The notes under the pieces are model-generated. The model had not been told where the DNA came from, did no database searches, and saw nothing but the letters and a program-made list of their open reading frames with translations. Positions 1-9,904 of a stretch of 64,000 bases of DNA are shown here, one piece after another. The first letter of the stretch is position 1. Every line of letters begins with the position of its first letter. The position numbers were made by a program, and so were the translations under genes. Origin of the DNA: Leptasterias polaris (Eukaryota > Echinodermata > Asteroidea > Forcipulatida > Asteriidae); assembly GCA_037783415.1 (NCBI GenBank), contig JAZGTN010000068.1, positions 2,046,001-2,110,000 of the forward strand. The letters are read 5' to 3'.

Positions 1-476
1 TCTGCTAATGTCGAAATGGTACCTACTACTTGAGTAGTTTGTTTCCTTCCTGTGAGATAAGAAGTAAACCATTTTAGTTCCAGGCAACACCGCAATTTTG
101 TAGCTTAGAGAGAAGAATGTTATGGTCAACTGTATCGAAGGCTTTCTTAAGATCCAAAAAGATGGCGCCAGTTACCTTTCCCGAGTCCATATTATTAAGA
201 ATGTGATATGTGACATCTAAGACTGCGGTTTGAGTGGAATGTTTCGGCCTGAAACCCGACTGCTCAGAAGCAAAGAAATTTCGTTTGTCAAGAAAGTTTC
301 TAAGATTGTCATGAACAGCTCTCTCAATAATTTTGCTGACCAGTGGGAGAACGGAAATAGGCCTATAATCAGATAGTTCATCAGGATTGCCACCTTTAAA
401 AATAGGAGTAACTTTAGCCATTTTCCATCCTTGTGGTACAATACCCGTGAACAAAGATCTATTAATTAGCTTCGTT
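1..476 (-). pseudogene. CR1-like LINE ORF2, reverse transcriptase piece (cut by window edge)
   Basis: Minus-strand reading gives the N-terminal fingers/palm of a non-LTR reverse transcriptase. Motifs seen are GWKMAKVTPIFKGG, YRPISVLPLVSKIIE, SEQSGFRPKHSTQTA and FLDLKKAFDTVDH, the last holding the first catalytic Asp. Near position 80 the frame is lost: after VAWN a stop follows, while the expected continuation (KWFTSYLTGRKQ) sits in another frame. The catalytic FADD motif would lie before position 1, outside the window. It continues upstream (higher coordinates) at 1905 once the element at 478-1904 is taken out. It belongs to the same LINE as 1905-3489, 4061-4943 and 9905-10211. It is a dead copy; the CR1/L2-group assignment rests on motif style and the esterase ORF1. 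Confidence 0.85.
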
Positions 477-477
477 A

Positions 478-1904
478 CACTCTAAAAAATAATTGCTCAA
501 CATTGGGTAAAATTCTTACCCTTTCGGTATTAAAAAGGGAACAAGGTCGTTCACTTGTGTAAAATTGTTGCACAACATTCAAAGTGTAAACAATTACCCA
601 TTATTGTGTCATTTTTAACACCAACATGTGCAGCATCTTTAGCACAGCACAGTTGGGTTAGAAGTTTACATGTGACGACCATGTTCCCCTTTTACTCCAA
701 AATTGGGTAAACTTTAATCAACCTTCATTTTACCCAGGTGTTGTGCTATTTTCTTACCCAATGATTGGGTTATATTATTTTACCCAGCACTGTTGTGCAG
801 TTAATTTACCCACCATTTGTGTTACTTTTAAATCGGTTTTTGTGCACAAATTAATTTGTAACTGTGTTCCTTTCGGAAAGGCTGTTGTTGTGTTTTTTAA
901 AATAAAAACAAAAAGTAACAATCAAGTTAAAACACTTTCATTCAACAATGACAACATAGAAAAGGATTAGGGAGAGAGGGGGGGTGTCAGCCAAAGAAAC
1001 ACTAACGTTGTATCCATTTATATTTATATCACTCAGTGTATTTTTGTTCAAAACACTCCTGTGTGAACAGAATTGAACTGGACAGTTTGCGGTAACATTG
1101 AATTGAACTGGACTGGACTGTGCAATTTCCGATTAATCTATGGTGATCACAACCCAATAATCACCTTGCATAAAACAACTGGAGAGTTTGTGTACAGCCA
1201 GGTGGTGAAAAACGAACACAAAATTCTTGCGAGCAGACAATGTAATAATCTCTTCTTAGAAGCAGTGTTGGCTCTGAAAAGAGCAGGTTGGTTTTGCCAG
1301 ACCTGTTATTGACGGTTCAGACTTCCCGTGACGAAATCGTTGTGTTGCAAAGTCAATGAAGCTAGCAATCCATGTCTTTGCTGTGTAGATGATGCCTTTC
1401 CCCCTTCAACAGACTGTTGTTTCTCAAACAGAATAACTACCATTAAGCCAAAATAATCTCTTGCCAACTTTGGTTACATGAACATCATGCCAGACATCAA
1501 CGACCTGCAACATCAGAATTACGTCCACCCATCCATCTTTGATTGTGACTTGTGCCTGTGACTTGTGCCTGCGACTTGTATGTAGGAATGTATGATACAC
1601 TTTGCATTATGGGTAAAATATTTCCACGAGGAGCAGTTTACCCAATTTTCAGTTACTTCTTACCACTTGTTGTGCACAAGTTATACTGCTTACCCACTTC
1701 TTGAGTGATTTGAACCTCGGTGTTATGCTATTTGATTTCCTACCCAATGTTGGGTACTGTATTACCTTTCCATTGTGTATTTTATTTTACACAAGTGAGG
1801 GGTAAAACAAAATTTGTCGTTTTACCCAATATTGACCAAATGTTGCACAATATTTGTACCCAGCAGTTTTACACAACAACATTTTACACTTCTTTTTTAG
1901 AGTG
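478..1904. mobile_element. Non-autonomous DNA transposon, TA target, TTACCCA-rich ends
   Basis: Ends are inverted: CACTCTAAAAAA at 478 and its complement TTTTTTAGAGTG ending at 1904, flanked on both sides by TA (476-477 and 1905-1906). Removing the element with one TA rejoins the interrupted LINE reading frame, so the boundaries are exact. Both subterminal regions are packed with TTACCCA/TGGGTAA words in both orientations and with TTGTGCA words; the middle (about 1000-1600) lacks them. No transposase is recognisable. The end type CACTCTAAAAAA with a TA duplication resembles unclassified TA-target families known from fish and invertebrates. Confidence 0.85.
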
Positions 1905-3489
1905 TAGGGAGGCGGCGATGGCAGGACTCGCTATTTTAAGAAACCTACAAGATAATCCGTCCGTTCCTGCTGCAACAGAAGGATCCATTTGGGAGATGGT
2001 TTTTTGAACATAACAAGCTCCAACAGTCCGCAAATTTGAAGTCAGTGGCATCCCTCTCTATTTTATCGCAAGTGCCCAACTGATTGTAAGCAGTGTTATC
2101 TTCAAAAGCTTCTGCCAGATCACTACCTATGGTAACAAAGAAATCATTAAAATCATCTGCAAGTTTCTGCTTGTCAGAGCTGGTACGGGAAGCCAAGTTA
2201 TTAGCTTGATTGCGAAGTTGCTTAGCAGCAAGCCAATCTCCTTCTTTTCCTGAGTTGTGTGCTTTTGATCTCATAAAGTCACGTTTTCTTCCCAGGTCCA
2301 GCATATTTTTAGTAACCCATGGTGCCATGTACTTTGTCCTTTGCCGAATCTGCCTGTAAGGGGCATGTTTATTACACATGTGATTAAACATGTCCACCCA
2401 GGTAACCCATGCATCATCAATATTAACAACACCCTCGATAAAATGCCAAGGCACCTTATACATATCTTCTAAAAAGGAAACTTCCTTAAAATGTTTAAAA
2501 TTTCTAACATTTGAGACCCTGGGAGGAACTTTTAGATTGCCGTTAATTTTCCTGCTACATATAACCATAGAATGATCGCTTATTCCTAAGGGAATAACAT
2601 TTGTGAAATTACTATTTTCTCTATGAGAGGTCATGATATGATCAATGCAGGTGCTGGAAGTAGAGGTAACCCTAGTGTGATTATTCACCAGTTGGGTTAA
2701 CTGCAGCTCACAACAGAACTCATCAATTTGATCACGGTCAGAGCTATCAAAACTGTTTAAGTTAAAATCACCAATGATAAATAACTCATGATTACATGTA
2801 TGATCGAACTTATTAATAACCTCGTCTTTTAAGTTAGATAAGTGTTCAGGTTGCTTATTTGGCAAGTAGGCAATCACTACAACAATAGGTTTACTCTCTT
2901 TCAAACTGATCTCTACCCAGCAAGACTCGACACCGTCGCTCTCTCCATTAAGGACACGGTGGGAAACGCTATTTGTTACGTAACATGCCACACCTCCATG
3001 GTTATCAATGCCTTTACGATCAGCACGGATCAGAGTGAAATTATTAATCATAACTTCTGCATCATTAATACCATCATGAAGCCAAGTTTCACTGAGGGTG
3101 AGCATATGTATTTCATGCTCGGCCAAAAGAATGCGCAACTGCTCAATTTTGGGTCTGAGACTCTGTATATTTAAGTGAGCAATCTTAAGAACCATAATCT
3201 TATCTAACTTGTCAAGTAAAATAATACCCGCATCATTATTTCCTGAATTATGCATTGAATTATGATGGTTAAAGATCATTTCATCAACGGAGTTGTTAGA
3301 TTCAGTTGTGTTTTCAAAGTTACAGTTCATGACTTGTACTTGCTCCGTTTCGTTGTCTTCTGGTATCTCAGCCATTCCGCTTCTTGAGACAGCAGGGGAG
3401 CACGCGTCCGACGAGTTTGCGGGCTGATCGTCACTTGGGTGGTGTACCTCTTCCGACGTTTCCATTCCTGCTGGCGGAAATCCTGACAA
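1905..3489 (-). pseudogene. CR1-like LINE ORF2, endonuclease and start of RT
   Basis: Starting from the Met at 3489 the minus strand encodes an APE-type endonuclease. Motifs in order: AHLNIQSLRP (Asn), LTLSETWL (Glu), AYLPN, FIIGDFNLNSF (Asp/Asn), CIDHI and ISDHSMV (Asp-His). All expected catalytic residues are visible. The open frame ends soon after an APWVTKN linker, but its last 30 or so residues (from about 2030 down) are out of frame: the expected RT lead-in, with an AGTDGLSCRFLKIASP-like run, lies in a shifted frame there. The protein is then interrupted by the TA element at 478-1904 and resumes at 1-476. The N-terminal 100 residues are acidic and low complexity. It is a decayed, multiply interrupted element, not a host gene. 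Confidence 0.88.
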
Positions 3490-3520
3490 TCAACATTCCG
3501 ACCCGATATCTCACCCTGTG

Positions 3521-3952
3521 ATAATAATAATAATAATAATAATACTCGGTTCTTATATAGCGCTTTATCACATCCCTAGGGGCGTATCAAAGCGCTCAGT
3601 ATTTTTTCCTGCAAGGTATGTGGAGCTACGTTTTGAAGTATGAGACCTATTCCTTTACATAGCACCATGTAATGGTTTACAAGGTGCTGTGGCGCAATAT
3701 GCAGCCAATCAAACCAGGAACACCGGGGCGAACCCCTTCTCTTTTCGATAAGTGCACTGGGTTCTTTTACGTGCATTTAATACACAACACACGGGACCAA
3801 CGTCTTTACGTCCCATCCGAAGGACGAAGCAATAATGGTTAAGTGTCTTGCTTAAGGACACAGGTGTCACGACCGGGACTCGAACCCACACTCTGCTGAT
3901 CTGAAACACCAGAGCTTGGGTCCGGTGCTCTTATCCAGTCGGCCACGACACG
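3521..3952 (-). repeat. tRNA-derived SINE
   Basis: On the minus strand the head (3952 downwards) resembles a tRNA: an A-box-like TGGCCGACTGG and a perfect B-box GGTTCGAGTCC about 50 nt later, so an internal RNA polymerase III promoter is likely. A central region (CAAGACACTTAACC ... GGATGGGACGTAAAG) follows. The tail reads AAAGCGCTATATAAGAACC then (ATT)n, a LINE-like 3' end. A similar GCGCTATATAAA-(ATT)n tail is on the LINE fragment at 36545-37042. Imperfect flanking repeats CACC(CT)GTGAT at about 3512-3522 and 3954-3962 may be the target duplication. It lies between ORF1 and ORF2 of the host LINE. Not a functional tRNA. Confidence 0.8.
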
Positions 3953-4060
3953 CCACCGTGATGAACGATCGTTCGAGATAGCTGCTTCAGCGTAGGTTTG
4001 TGGTGAAGAACCTTTACTGTCATTGATCCAATAAGTTGACAGAGATGAGCTCAGATGAGC
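3953..4060. other. LINE inter-ORF spacer
   Basis: Short non-coding stretch between the SINE head and the 3' end of LINE ORF1. It contains a tandem AGATGAGCTC duplication at 4043-4062. Nothing else is seen. Confidence 0.4.
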
Positions 4061-4943
4061 TCAGACGAGCATTGCTCGAGCTGATAAAAGGTGCTTGAGA
4101 GACGGTTGTCCCCGTAAATGCCGAATAAGATTGCGGGCGAACTTTGTGATACCAACTCGACTGAGATGGACACCATCCGAGGCAAGAAACCGACGATCAA
4201 TGTTATCATTGTTGATGAAGTTCCAATTTTTTGCTCTGCAGAAATTTTGGATCAGGTCATTAGCTAGTACAATTTTGCGACATTGTTGCTGATTGTCCCT
4301 GTTTCTGTGGATGATGGAAGAAACCGTGATGTCTTTTATGAGATACTTCTCATTTGCCAATTCACATAGAGATTCAAGTTTACTTGCAATCGTCTGCGCG
4401 TCGTCCTTGGTATTGTTTGTTCCAACATGAACAATTAGCTCAGAGATTTTGTGACAAAAAGATTCATTCTGGAAAACTCTTAAAATGTCTTCAATCTTTG
4501 CCCCTGGTTGTGAAACGACTGAGACTGATTTAGATTGGCTCAGCTTGTCGCCTTTAATGAACTTGATCATGGAATCACCGACAATGGTAACAGCTTTGGC
4601 GGGCTGTTGTCGAAACCGAGTTGCCTATTTTACACGATACTCCTTCAGTTGTTCAGAAAATACTTTCCCCTCTGATACTGAATTAGTAGTTTTGAATGTT
4701 GACTTTGGTGAGGATGACGAGGTTGACGTAGAGGGCTGATCAGACTGGGGAGACAATTCATTGTTCATAATACTCGTCGATTACTTCCTCTGCGGTTGGG
4801 TCAGATGTTTCTGAATTTGCATCATCTGAAAGCTTACCAAATCGATTTGAAAGCTTAACAATTGGTACATGTGGAATGCAAGGTGGTGATTTGGCTTTGT
4901 GATTTTGTGACTGATGTCCCACCTGTCTATTGTTGTTGACCAG
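4061..4943 (-). pseudogene. CR1-like LINE ORF1, C-terminal SGNH esterase part
   Basis: The minus strand encodes an SGNH/GDSL-hydrolase fold as found in ORF1 of CR1/L2-type LINEs. Seen: TIVGDSMIKFI (block I, GDS), ELIVHVGTNNTKDD (block III, Asn) and ASDGVHLSRVGITKFA (block V, Asp-x-x-His). The part nearer the LTR (4758-4943) encodes a hydrophilic linker that continues in frame from the segment 9905-10211 across the LTR-element insertion. Two breaks are visible: a frame change near 4750 (one frame ends EEVIDEYYEQ) and an in-frame TAG at 4625-4627 just before the GDS block. The family is thought to act on membrane lipids or RNP assembly; here it is dead. Confidence 0.85.
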
Positions 4944-5146
4944 TGTAGTATAGCACTTGGCTATTGGTTGGGCCCTGAGTCTAGGCTGGATAAAAGTGTA
5001 GAGGACGAAACGTCTTACAAGGTTAGCAGCTGGCTCAAGACTGCCTCGTGGCTGGCCCGCTCGCACAGTCCAGCCACTGACACGCTTGGGTGACTTTATT
5101 GTATTCCAATCGTAATGGCTACAACATAATAATGTACATCACTACA
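4944..5146 (-). repeat. 3' LTR
   Basis: 203-bp LTR, one visible mismatch to the copy at 9702-9904 (GGGCCCTGAG here, GGGCCCCGAG there). On the minus strand it contains AATACAATAAAGTC, with an AATAAA polyadenylation signal. Confidence 0.93.
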
Positions 5147-5155
5147 CTCCTCCCC
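5147..5155 (-). promoter_or_regulatory. Polypurine tract of LTR element
   Basis: On the minus strand GGGGAGGAG abuts the 3' LTR directly, the expected place for the plus-strand DNA primer. It is preceded by GCCC and a run of about 20 A (5161-5182). Confidence 0.75.
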
Positions 5156-5772
5156 GGGCATTTTTTTTTTTTTTTTTTTTTTCTTTTTGAGAGGGAGGGT
5201 GTCAAAAATTCAAAAATTCAAAAATAAATATCACATTAAACGTACATTTTTAAGGAGAAAACAAAATGCAAATTCAAACACAAGTTCAGTGGAACACCTA
5301 TTGCAAAAAACATGTCTAATCTTCCCGCCTCAAAAATTCCAAAAGTATATCATAATATATGTACACTGTATAAGTAGAAACAGAATGACAATAAATGAAA
5401 AATTTGCGCAACACCTACTGAAAAACATGTCTATTTCTTCTCTTAAATTGGCTTGGGGTCATGACTTGACCTCGTTTTCATCTGACAAGATATAGATCTA
5501 ATGAAACAAAACAGTGCAACAAAATATAATGTCTAATGCAACATGTATACAGTTTATAACACATCACTTTACATAGACCGGTCGATAAACGTTTCCCCAC
5601 GTTAATTTAAAGTTTAAGCATTTAAGCTTCCAAAATGCGTTACGTCACATCAAAATTATGTTTTCTTTAAACACTGAGGTGAATCTTAATTATTCTTAAC
5701 GCTTTTATCGTGAAAATGTAGTTTTAAAATAAAGTCCAATTTGTAGATTATGTTTCCCAAAACTAGGGGACT
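5156..5772 (-). other. 3' untranslated part of LTR element
   Basis: AT-rich, no supported gene. It contains two near-repeats of AAATTC-rich and ACATGTCTA-type sequence (about 5215-5330 and 5385-5450). It lies between the ORF stop and the polypurine tract. Confidence 0.6.
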
Positions 5773-8733
5773 TTAGAAGAACGTCACCCCGTAGAGGAGC
5801 TCGGTGTTTTGCCTGGTTTTATGCAACACTTCTGCAACAGCGATCCCCCTGATTTGTGCAACCTCCTCGGCGACGTGTTTTGCCATTGTGGGGATGCTGA
5901 ACCTGGCCGGCGTAGGTGGAAAGTATGGTGCGTCCGTCTCGAGTAGCAGCCGGTCCAACGGGATGTTCAAGGCTACGCCCCTTGGGCCGGGGCTGTTTAA
6001 ACCAACTGCATTTGTTAGGCCCACGCAGAGATTTGGAAACGAATCGCACCACACTTTAGCCCCTTCCCAGTCGTTCATGTAGCAGTGGAGATGGATTCTC
6101 CACATTCTGGGAAGGGTCTGCCTAACAATTTTGAAGCAGTCCGGTTCAGCATCCCTACAATGCAATACTACTGGTAGGTTGGAGTTGACTGCCAATACTA
6201 GTAGCTTCTTGAAGACAGCTTGCTGCTTCTCCTTGTACCGGTAGTTACTGCCCGAGTAGTCAAGGCCAATCTCACCAAGAGCGCAGACATTTGAAGTGTC
6301 CAGCACATGCCGGATCAAAAGCTCTGCGTCCCTGGTGAAATTGTGAGCGTTCTTCGGATGGTATCCGACTGCAGCATGCACCCCGGTACTCTCAATCAAC
6401 GCTTTCTGATTTTCCCATTTGCTCAGACTGGCCTCATCGCAAAATACTGTGATGCATCCTTTGAAGCCTGGTTCGACGAAGCGGCGTTGCTCCAAGAACC
6501 CATCGAGTGAGCCAGTGTAGCCGGAAACGCGGAAGAGCCTATCCAGATGGCAGTGCGAATCCACAAACTCTGAAGAGTAACTAAGGGGTGATGAAATATG
6601 GGGCGGGGTCCAGGAGAGGAGGCGCTGTAGCGTCCGCCAATGGAAAAGTGACGAGACGCGTGTGGGGTCTTCCAAGTTCCGCTGATGTATCTTTGGTAGA
6701 CCCATGTAGCTGTCGTAGCTGTCCCAAACGGTCAGTTCTTCTACTGTAATGAAATTGTCTACAGTGGCTCTGGCTACTGATTCGGCCCTCTGGTCTGGAA
6801 GTGGATAAGCCTCTAACCATTTTGTGAACTGACAAATAATCATTAGTATATATTTGTTACCAGACTTGCTTGGCGTAAATGGTCCTAGGATGTCAAGATG
6901 AATGCGTTCCATCGGGGCCCCTGCATGGTATTTTGTCAAAGGGGCTGTAGCTTTCCTAGATGCCTTTTTATTGGTGTTACATTCTTTGCAAGATTTAACA
7001 TACAATGTGACGTCCTCGGTCATTTTATGCCAATAGCAAGTCTGTCTTACTTTCTGAATCGTTCGGGTTATCCCCGGGTGGCCAGCAAGGGTAGAATCAT
7101 GATTAAACCACAAAACATCTTTACGTATTGCTCTAGGTACAACAAAAAGTGTTCTAATTATGTAACCCTCGTCCCATTTATAATACAATACACCATCTTT
7201 AATGTCCAAAATGGAAGCATTTGCCCAGAAGTATTTAGCTGCAGGGGAGAGTAGTTGTATCATATCCTGTGGGGGTTTGTTACCAGTCTCTAGCCATAAG
7301 ATTACATTTTTCAAATCTGGATCATCGAGTTGTAGTTTTCTTAATTCTGTTTTGTCATATTTGGTGGCGAGAGAAATACTGTCGTTGTCTAGCACACGCC
7401 GGATCATCGAACAGCGTTCCTCTCGATTGGTTTCGCTTTTACCTTCATTGACTGCTGTTGATTGAGAACACAAACGGTTGTCCTCGACCGACACAGGCCG
7501 GTCAGAGGGACAATTGTCTATGATTGCCGTATTATCATTGCTTATTGGTTGGTTTACTTGAACTGTTCGTACAGCTAGCGGTAGCACATCATCTACCTCT
7601 TCGTTAAATCGTGCCCATTGACTGTGAATTTTGGTGCAGAATTTACAACCTCCACATGGGAGACTAGCTGGTTCACACCCAGCAAAGTAGAAATCACTGG
7701 ACCCATCGTAGTATGAAATTTTAGGCAAGGATGATTGTTTTGGTAATGTTGGTGAGGTCGCGTGTTTATACCATGCCCGATATGGGGCAGAGGGAGGCCC
7801 CCCCAAACTAACCCTAACCCTAACACACTCTTCCCTCTTGTATACAGAAGCACCCCCCCTAAAATTCTCAAAAGAATTCCTGAGATTCCCAGAACACAAT
7901 GAAGACACAATAGAGGGGGGGGCCTCCCTCTGCCCCATATCGAGCAGCAATTGCGCGTGTTGGGGCGGGCTAACGGAATGCTTGGCTTTTTGTTCTACAT
8001 ATGCCTTGTCTGCGCTCGCCTTTTGAGGGGGAGGTTGCTTTTGTGTAGGTAATTGTGGTTTAATGTCTACTCCTTGGCCAATGACCGCAGATTTTTGTTC
8101 CATTGTGTCACCGAATGGAATTTGGGCACCCAGAGATTCGGCATTGTAAGGGACGAATGCACTTGCTCCTTTGTCACTTTGAATTGACCCCAGAATGTGT
8201 GTTGGCAAAGGTGGCGCTTTATCATCGATTACTTTCAACGTTGCATCAATCAATTTATCCCCCGTTTTTTCTACAGGTTTCCCTGTAGTACTTATGGCTG
8301 GATTTGGGAGTTTAGAAAACAGATCTTCAATTGTCTTCTGGAACGCAGCATTATTGTCGCACATTTTTTCAACAATTGCGGCCATTCCCCCTATGCTTGA
8401 ATGAACGGAATGCGTAACTTGTGATGTGTTAGCCTCCACCACCTTTGTCAATACACCAATATGCTGGGATAGGGCATCCAATGAAGTAATTATTTTATCT
8501 AGTTTGTCTGTTTCTACCGGTTCATTTTGAGGTATGGGGGTGTCCATTGTTATTAAGTTCTTGTCCAACAACTCATTTAATTTTGTTTGCAACTGGGGGG
8601 TATCATGAAAATCATCTAATTTGACCACGCCCTTGATGTCCCTGACTGCTACAATTGCCTGGGCAAATTTTACACCGATCCCAGGAAGGGCGGTGAGTTC
8701 TTTCACCGGGGCAGTATTTATGTTTACTAGCAT
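5773..8733 (-). CDS. Retroelement polyprotein: HhH - gag/IN remnants - TatD nuclease (986 aa)
   Basis: One uninterrupted frame. Residues 1-45 form a ComEA-like helix-hairpin-helix (NINTAPVKELTALPGIG). Residues about 50-262 are coiled/linker sequence. About 264-321 derive from a small inserted element. About 338-347 look like a gag start (PKISYYDGSS). About 359-390 are the RNase H-to-integrase linker (PCGGCKFCTKIHSQWARF, DDVLPLAVR). About 543-590 carry the integrase HHCC zinc finger (NHDSTLAGHPG, YVKSCKEC), followed by the first catalytic Asp (HLDILGPF, about 614); the rest of the integrase core is absent after DNFI (about 662). From about 722 to the end lies a TatD-type metal-dependent deoxyribonuclease with all ligands visible: DSHCHLD, GEIGLDY, VVLHCRD, HLHCY and LLLETDAPYFPP. 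Such enzymes are 3'-5' nucleases. I infer a defective gag-pol to which a complete nuclease remains attached. Confidence 0.9.
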   Translation of the reverse strand: MLVNINTAPVKELTALPGIGVKFAQAIVAVRDIKGVVKLDDFHDTPQLQTKLNELLDKNLITMDTPIPQNEPVETDKLDKIITSLDALSQHIGVLTKVVEANTSQVTHSVHSSIGGMAAIVEKMCDNNAAFQKTIEDLFSKLPNPAISTTGKPVEKTGDKLIDATLKVIDDKAPPLPTHILGSIQSDKGASAFVPYNAESLGAQIPFGDTMEQKSAVIGQGVDIKPQLPTQKQPPPQKASADKAYVEQKAKHSVSPPQHAQLLLDMGQREAPPSIVSSLCSGNLRNSFENFRGGASVYKREECVRVRVSLGGPPSAPYRAWYKHATSPTLPKQSSLPKISYYDGSSDFYFAGCEPASLPCGGCKFCTKIHSQWARFNEEVDDVLPLAVRTVQVNQPISNDNTAIIDNCPSDRPVSVEDNRLCSQSTAVNEGKSETNREERCSMIRRVLDNDSISLATKYDKTELRKLQLDDPDLKNVILWLETGNKPPQDMIQLLSPAAKYFWANASILDIKDGVLYYKWDEGYIIRTLFVVPRAIRKDVLWFNHDSTLAGHPGITRTIQKVRQTCYWHKMTEDVTLYVKSCKECNTNKKASRKATAPLTKYHAGAPMERIHLDILGPFTPSKSGNKYILMIICQFTKWLEAYPLPDQRAESVARATVDNFITVEELTVWDSYDSYMGLPKIHQRNLEDPTRVSSLFHWRTLQRLLSWTPPHISSPLSYSSEFVDSHCHLDRLFRVSGYTGSLDGFLEQRRFVEPGFKGCITVFCDEASLSKWENQKALIESTGVHAAVGYHPKNAHNFTRDAELLIRHVLDTSNVCALGEIGLDYSGSNYRYKEKQQAVFKKLLVLAVNSNLPVVLHCRDAEPDCFKIVRQTLPRMWRIHLHCYMNDWEGAKVWCDSFPNLCVGLTNAVGLNSPGPRGVALNIPLDRLLLETDAPYFPPTPARFSIPTMAKHVAEEVAQIRGIAVAEVLHKTRQNTELLYGVTFF
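7783..7937. mobile_element. 155-bp MITE inside the retroelement ORF, with telomere-like core
   Basis: Terminal inverted repeats TGGGGCAGAGGGAGGCCCCC at 7783 and the complement ending at 7937, flanked by TA (7781-7782, 7938-7939) in a CGATATCG-like site. The core has CTAACCCTAACCCTAAC, i.e. TTAGGG-type repeats. The polyprotein frame stays open through it (residues about 264-321), giving a DMGQREAPP...GGPPSAPYR segment. Confidence 0.8.
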
Positions 8734-9687
8734 ATTTACGATTACAAATTAAACACTGAAAGCTGTCTTAGTATCGCTACAATTGTGATAGTCACTGATT
8801 TGAATCTTTCTACCAACGCCCCTGTTGAAATGACGCTCAACAGTTTGACCGGATTGGTAGAAAGCTGAATTATTTGGCGTAACACTAAAAATAAGTGTAA
8901 GTTCGGAAAATCTGCTCAAGTACCTCGCTATGCGACAAAAACAGCTTTCAAATATTCAATTATATTAATTGTGATAATAATTAAAGTATAGCGTGGCTGA
9001 GCTGAAAGTCAGCCACACTATGACAAATAAATAAATATTTGCGGCAGTCACTCGCTTCCACTGTTAATGCCTTCTGCTGGGAGTGACGCTCAGCAGTTTG
9101 ACCAGGATAACAGTAGTTAAATTTTGTATTTAGCCAAAAATGAACGTTGCCGTTCCTCCCTTTTTTTATTTTATTTTATAAAACGCACCACGCAAGGCAA
9201 TACAAGCAACAAGCACAAACTAGGACAAATTCATACACAATTAAGCTTAATAATGGCACAATATTATATTTAAGTCTAGGGGGCAACTGAATTACTTGCT
9301 CTACTTGTAAGCTGGTTTTAATTTTGGCATCGACAAGTTCAGCAGAACCGAGGATGTCGATATATAGATTTTGGCAACGACAAATTCAGCCGAACCAAGA
9401 ATGTGCACATAAAGTAAAGCTGGGTCCTAAAGCTGTCCCCACTGTTAATCAACAAATATTTTGTGGAAAATGCCACTAATATATTAATTGAAAAGAGCAA
9501 ATTTAATAAATACACTAAATAAATTTCGACAAATTCCGAAAACTCGTCAAAATTAGCTTGAATAATGATACAAGCTGATTATTTTTTTTTTTATGTTTTA
9601 TGTCAACTGTAAAAGATGACGGTTCGGCTCTTTTCAATTAAACCTAAAAATACCTCAATTTAGTAGAATACTTTAATCTGGAAATTT
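8734..9687 (-). other. Leader of LTR element, with internal near-repeats
   Basis: No gene. It has two related stretches around 8790-8870 and 9045-9115 sharing TGACGCTCA(A/G)CAGTTTGACC, and two around 9325-9365 and 9370-9410 sharing TTTTGGCA(T/A)CGACAA(G/A)TTC. Their placement downstream of the primer site suggests packaging or translation-leader structure; this is inference. Confidence 0.55.
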
Positions 9688-9700
9688 ATCCTCGTCGCCA
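9688..9700 (-). promoter_or_regulatory. Primer binding site (tRNA-Ser-GCT type)
   Basis: One base after the 5' LTR the minus strand reads TGGCGACGAGGAT. This is complementary to the 3' end ATCCTCGTCGCCA of animal serine tRNA with anticodon GCT (tRNA sequence recalled, not looked up). Confidence 0.8.
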
Positions 9701-9701
9701 A

Positions 9702-9904
9702 TGTAGTATAGCACTTGGCTATTGGTTGGGCCCCGAGTCTAGGCTGGATAAAAGTGTAGAGGACGAAACGTCTTACAAGGTTAGCAGCTGGCTCAAGACT
9801 GCCTCGTGGCTGGCCCGCTCGCACAGTCCAGCCACTGACACGCTTGGGTGACTTTATTGTATTCCAATCGTAATGGCTACAACATAATAATGTACATCAC
9901 TACA
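9702..9904 (-). repeat. 5' LTR
   Basis: 203-bp LTR, TGTAGT...ACTACA, one mismatch from 4944-5146. It is followed on the outside by the CCAG target duplicate (9905-9908). Confidence 0.93.

Larger units (their letters stand above)
4944..9904 (-). mobile_element. Young LTR retrotransposon (Ty3/gypsy type, TatD-bearing)
   Basis: Two 203-bp direct repeats (4944-5146 and 9702-9904) begin TGTAGT and end ACTACA and appear to differ at only one base. A CCAG duplication flanks the element (4940-4943 and 9905-9908). Orientation is minus: 5' LTR 9904-9702, primer site 9700-9688, leader, one long ORF (8733-5773), 3' untranslated region, polypurine tract, 3' LTR. Protease, RT and RNase H are missing, so it must have been mobilised in trans. 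The near identity of the LTRs implies recent insertion into a LINE that was already old. Integrase remnants and the serine-tRNA-type primer site suggest the Mag-like branch of gypsy elements (from memory). Confidence 0.93.

Noticed and set aside
3860..3952. Possible tRNA gene
   Set aside because: Good B-box, but no proper acceptor stem or anticodon arm, and it is joined to a SINE body and LINE-type tail.
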